Source: Alphaproteobacteria bacterium
GTDB taxonomy: Bacteria; Pseudomonadota; Alphaproteobacteria; JAAEOK01
Direction: 5' to 3'
Assembly: GCA_024244705.1 (NCBI GenBank)
Contig: JAAEOK010000037.1
Location: 61,354-125,353, forward strand
Length of the DNA stretch: 64,000 nt
The position numbers were made by a program, and so were the translations under genes. Positions 63,925 through 64,000 of this stretch are shown in pieces. Within the stretch, counting starts at the first letter, position 1. Each line of letters starts with the position of its first letter. The notes under the pieces are model-generated. The model made no database searches and was not told where the DNA came from. It worked only from the letters and a program-made list of their open reading frames with translations.

Positions 63925-64000
63925 TTTTCCAGGGCTGATCGATGAGCTTGTTCCAGGCGTCACAGCAGTGGTCGACGATGTCGTCGTATGAGTTGAAGAC
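63867..64000 (-). mobile_element. IS630-family insertion sequence, partial at the window end
   Basis: A transposase end (63884-64000) and a short tail to about 63867, where taccaaatcccgtt may be the terminal repeat and the preceding TA the target. The rest lies beyond the window. Confidence 0.55.
63884..64000 (-). CDS. IS630-family transposase, C-terminal fragment (continues beyond window)
   Basis: Read on the minus strand the last bases give FNSYDDIVDHCCDAWNKLI and SIGHRQWAHRS followed by TGA (63884-63886). Y-D-x-IVD-CCDAWN-L...SIG-R-WAH is the typical C-terminus of IS630-type transposases of alphaproteobacteria. The catalytic DDE residues are outside the window. Confidence 0.75.
   Translation of the reverse strand, partial: VFNSYDDIVDHCCDAWNKLIDQPWKIMSIGHRQWAHRS

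Noticed and set aside
1..64000. CRISPR array
   Set aside because: No series of regularly spaced direct repeats was seen anywhere in the window, and no cas genes.

Overview
The window is a GC-rich bacterial chromosome segment, most probably from an alphaproteobacterium of Rhodospirillales type. This is inferred from gene content: gatCAB with an acetyltransferase gene inside it, a phenylpyruvate/indolepyruvate decarboxylase very like that of Azospirillum, TRAP and spermidine/putrescine-type ABC transporters, many crotonase and CaiB/BaiF acyl-CoA genes, and typical small alphaproteobacterial zinc-ribbon proteins. The unusual trait for this group is a complete coenzyme F420 biosynthesis operon with several F420-type luciferase-like (LLM) oxidoreductases around it.

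Layout. 0-5 kb: end of an alkaline-phosphatase-superfamily gene, a divergent crotonase pair, a DEAD-box helicase fused to a cold-shock domain, and a decayed fatty-acid desaturase. 5-7.7 kb: small genes (two zinc ribbons, a Cys-repeat secreted protein broken by two stop codons, two small conserved proteins) ending in an AT-rich spacer. 7.7-16.6 kb: TRAP permease genes (dctQ half missing, no dctP), RidA, FAH-family hydrolase, acyl-CoA ligase, crotonase, and a dimethylglycine-dehydrogenase-like flavoprotein. 16.7-17.5 kb: dead IS6-family element. 17.5-23.2 kb, minus strand: cofE-cofD-cofC-cofGH followed by an LLM gene whose 5' end is deleted. 23.3-27.4 kb: PotABCD-like importer. 27.5-34.4 kb: an alpha/beta hydrolase divergent from a six-gene operon (CoA transferase, LLM, crotonase, nitrilase-type amidase, thioesterase, Fgd-like F420 glucose-6-phosphate dehydrogenase). 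34.5-38.3 kb, minus strand: SDR, polysaccharide-deacetylase-like, cysteine hydrolase, MmgE/PrpD. 38.5-40.2 kb: short 6-phosphogluconate dehydrogenase and 6-phosphogluconolactonase. 40.3-46.5 kb: another LLM, tRNA-Ser(GCT), IpdC-like decarboxylase, an AhpD-like protein with its TetR regulator and two matching operator-like sites, and two glutathione transferases. 46.6-61.7 kb: TPR protein, gatB/GNAT/gatA/gatC, ruvX, aldose dehydrogenase, CE1-type esterase, GH19 lysin, DM13 protein, CoA transferase, ureohydrolase, SDR and small membrane proteins. 61.8-64 kb: a truncated Rhs locus with a downstream immunity-like gene, then an IS630 element cut by the window end.

How the parts fit. The cof operon makes F420. 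The Fgd-like protein keeps the M. tuberculosis FGD1 active-site residues and could reduce F420 with glucose-6-phosphate. Pgl and Gnd, 5-6 kb away, would complete an F420-linked oxidative pentose phosphate route. The LLM enzymes could spend F420H2 in catabolic modules that also carry acyl-CoA and amide-hydrolysing enzymes. This connected picture is inference; the individual gene calls rest on visible motifs.
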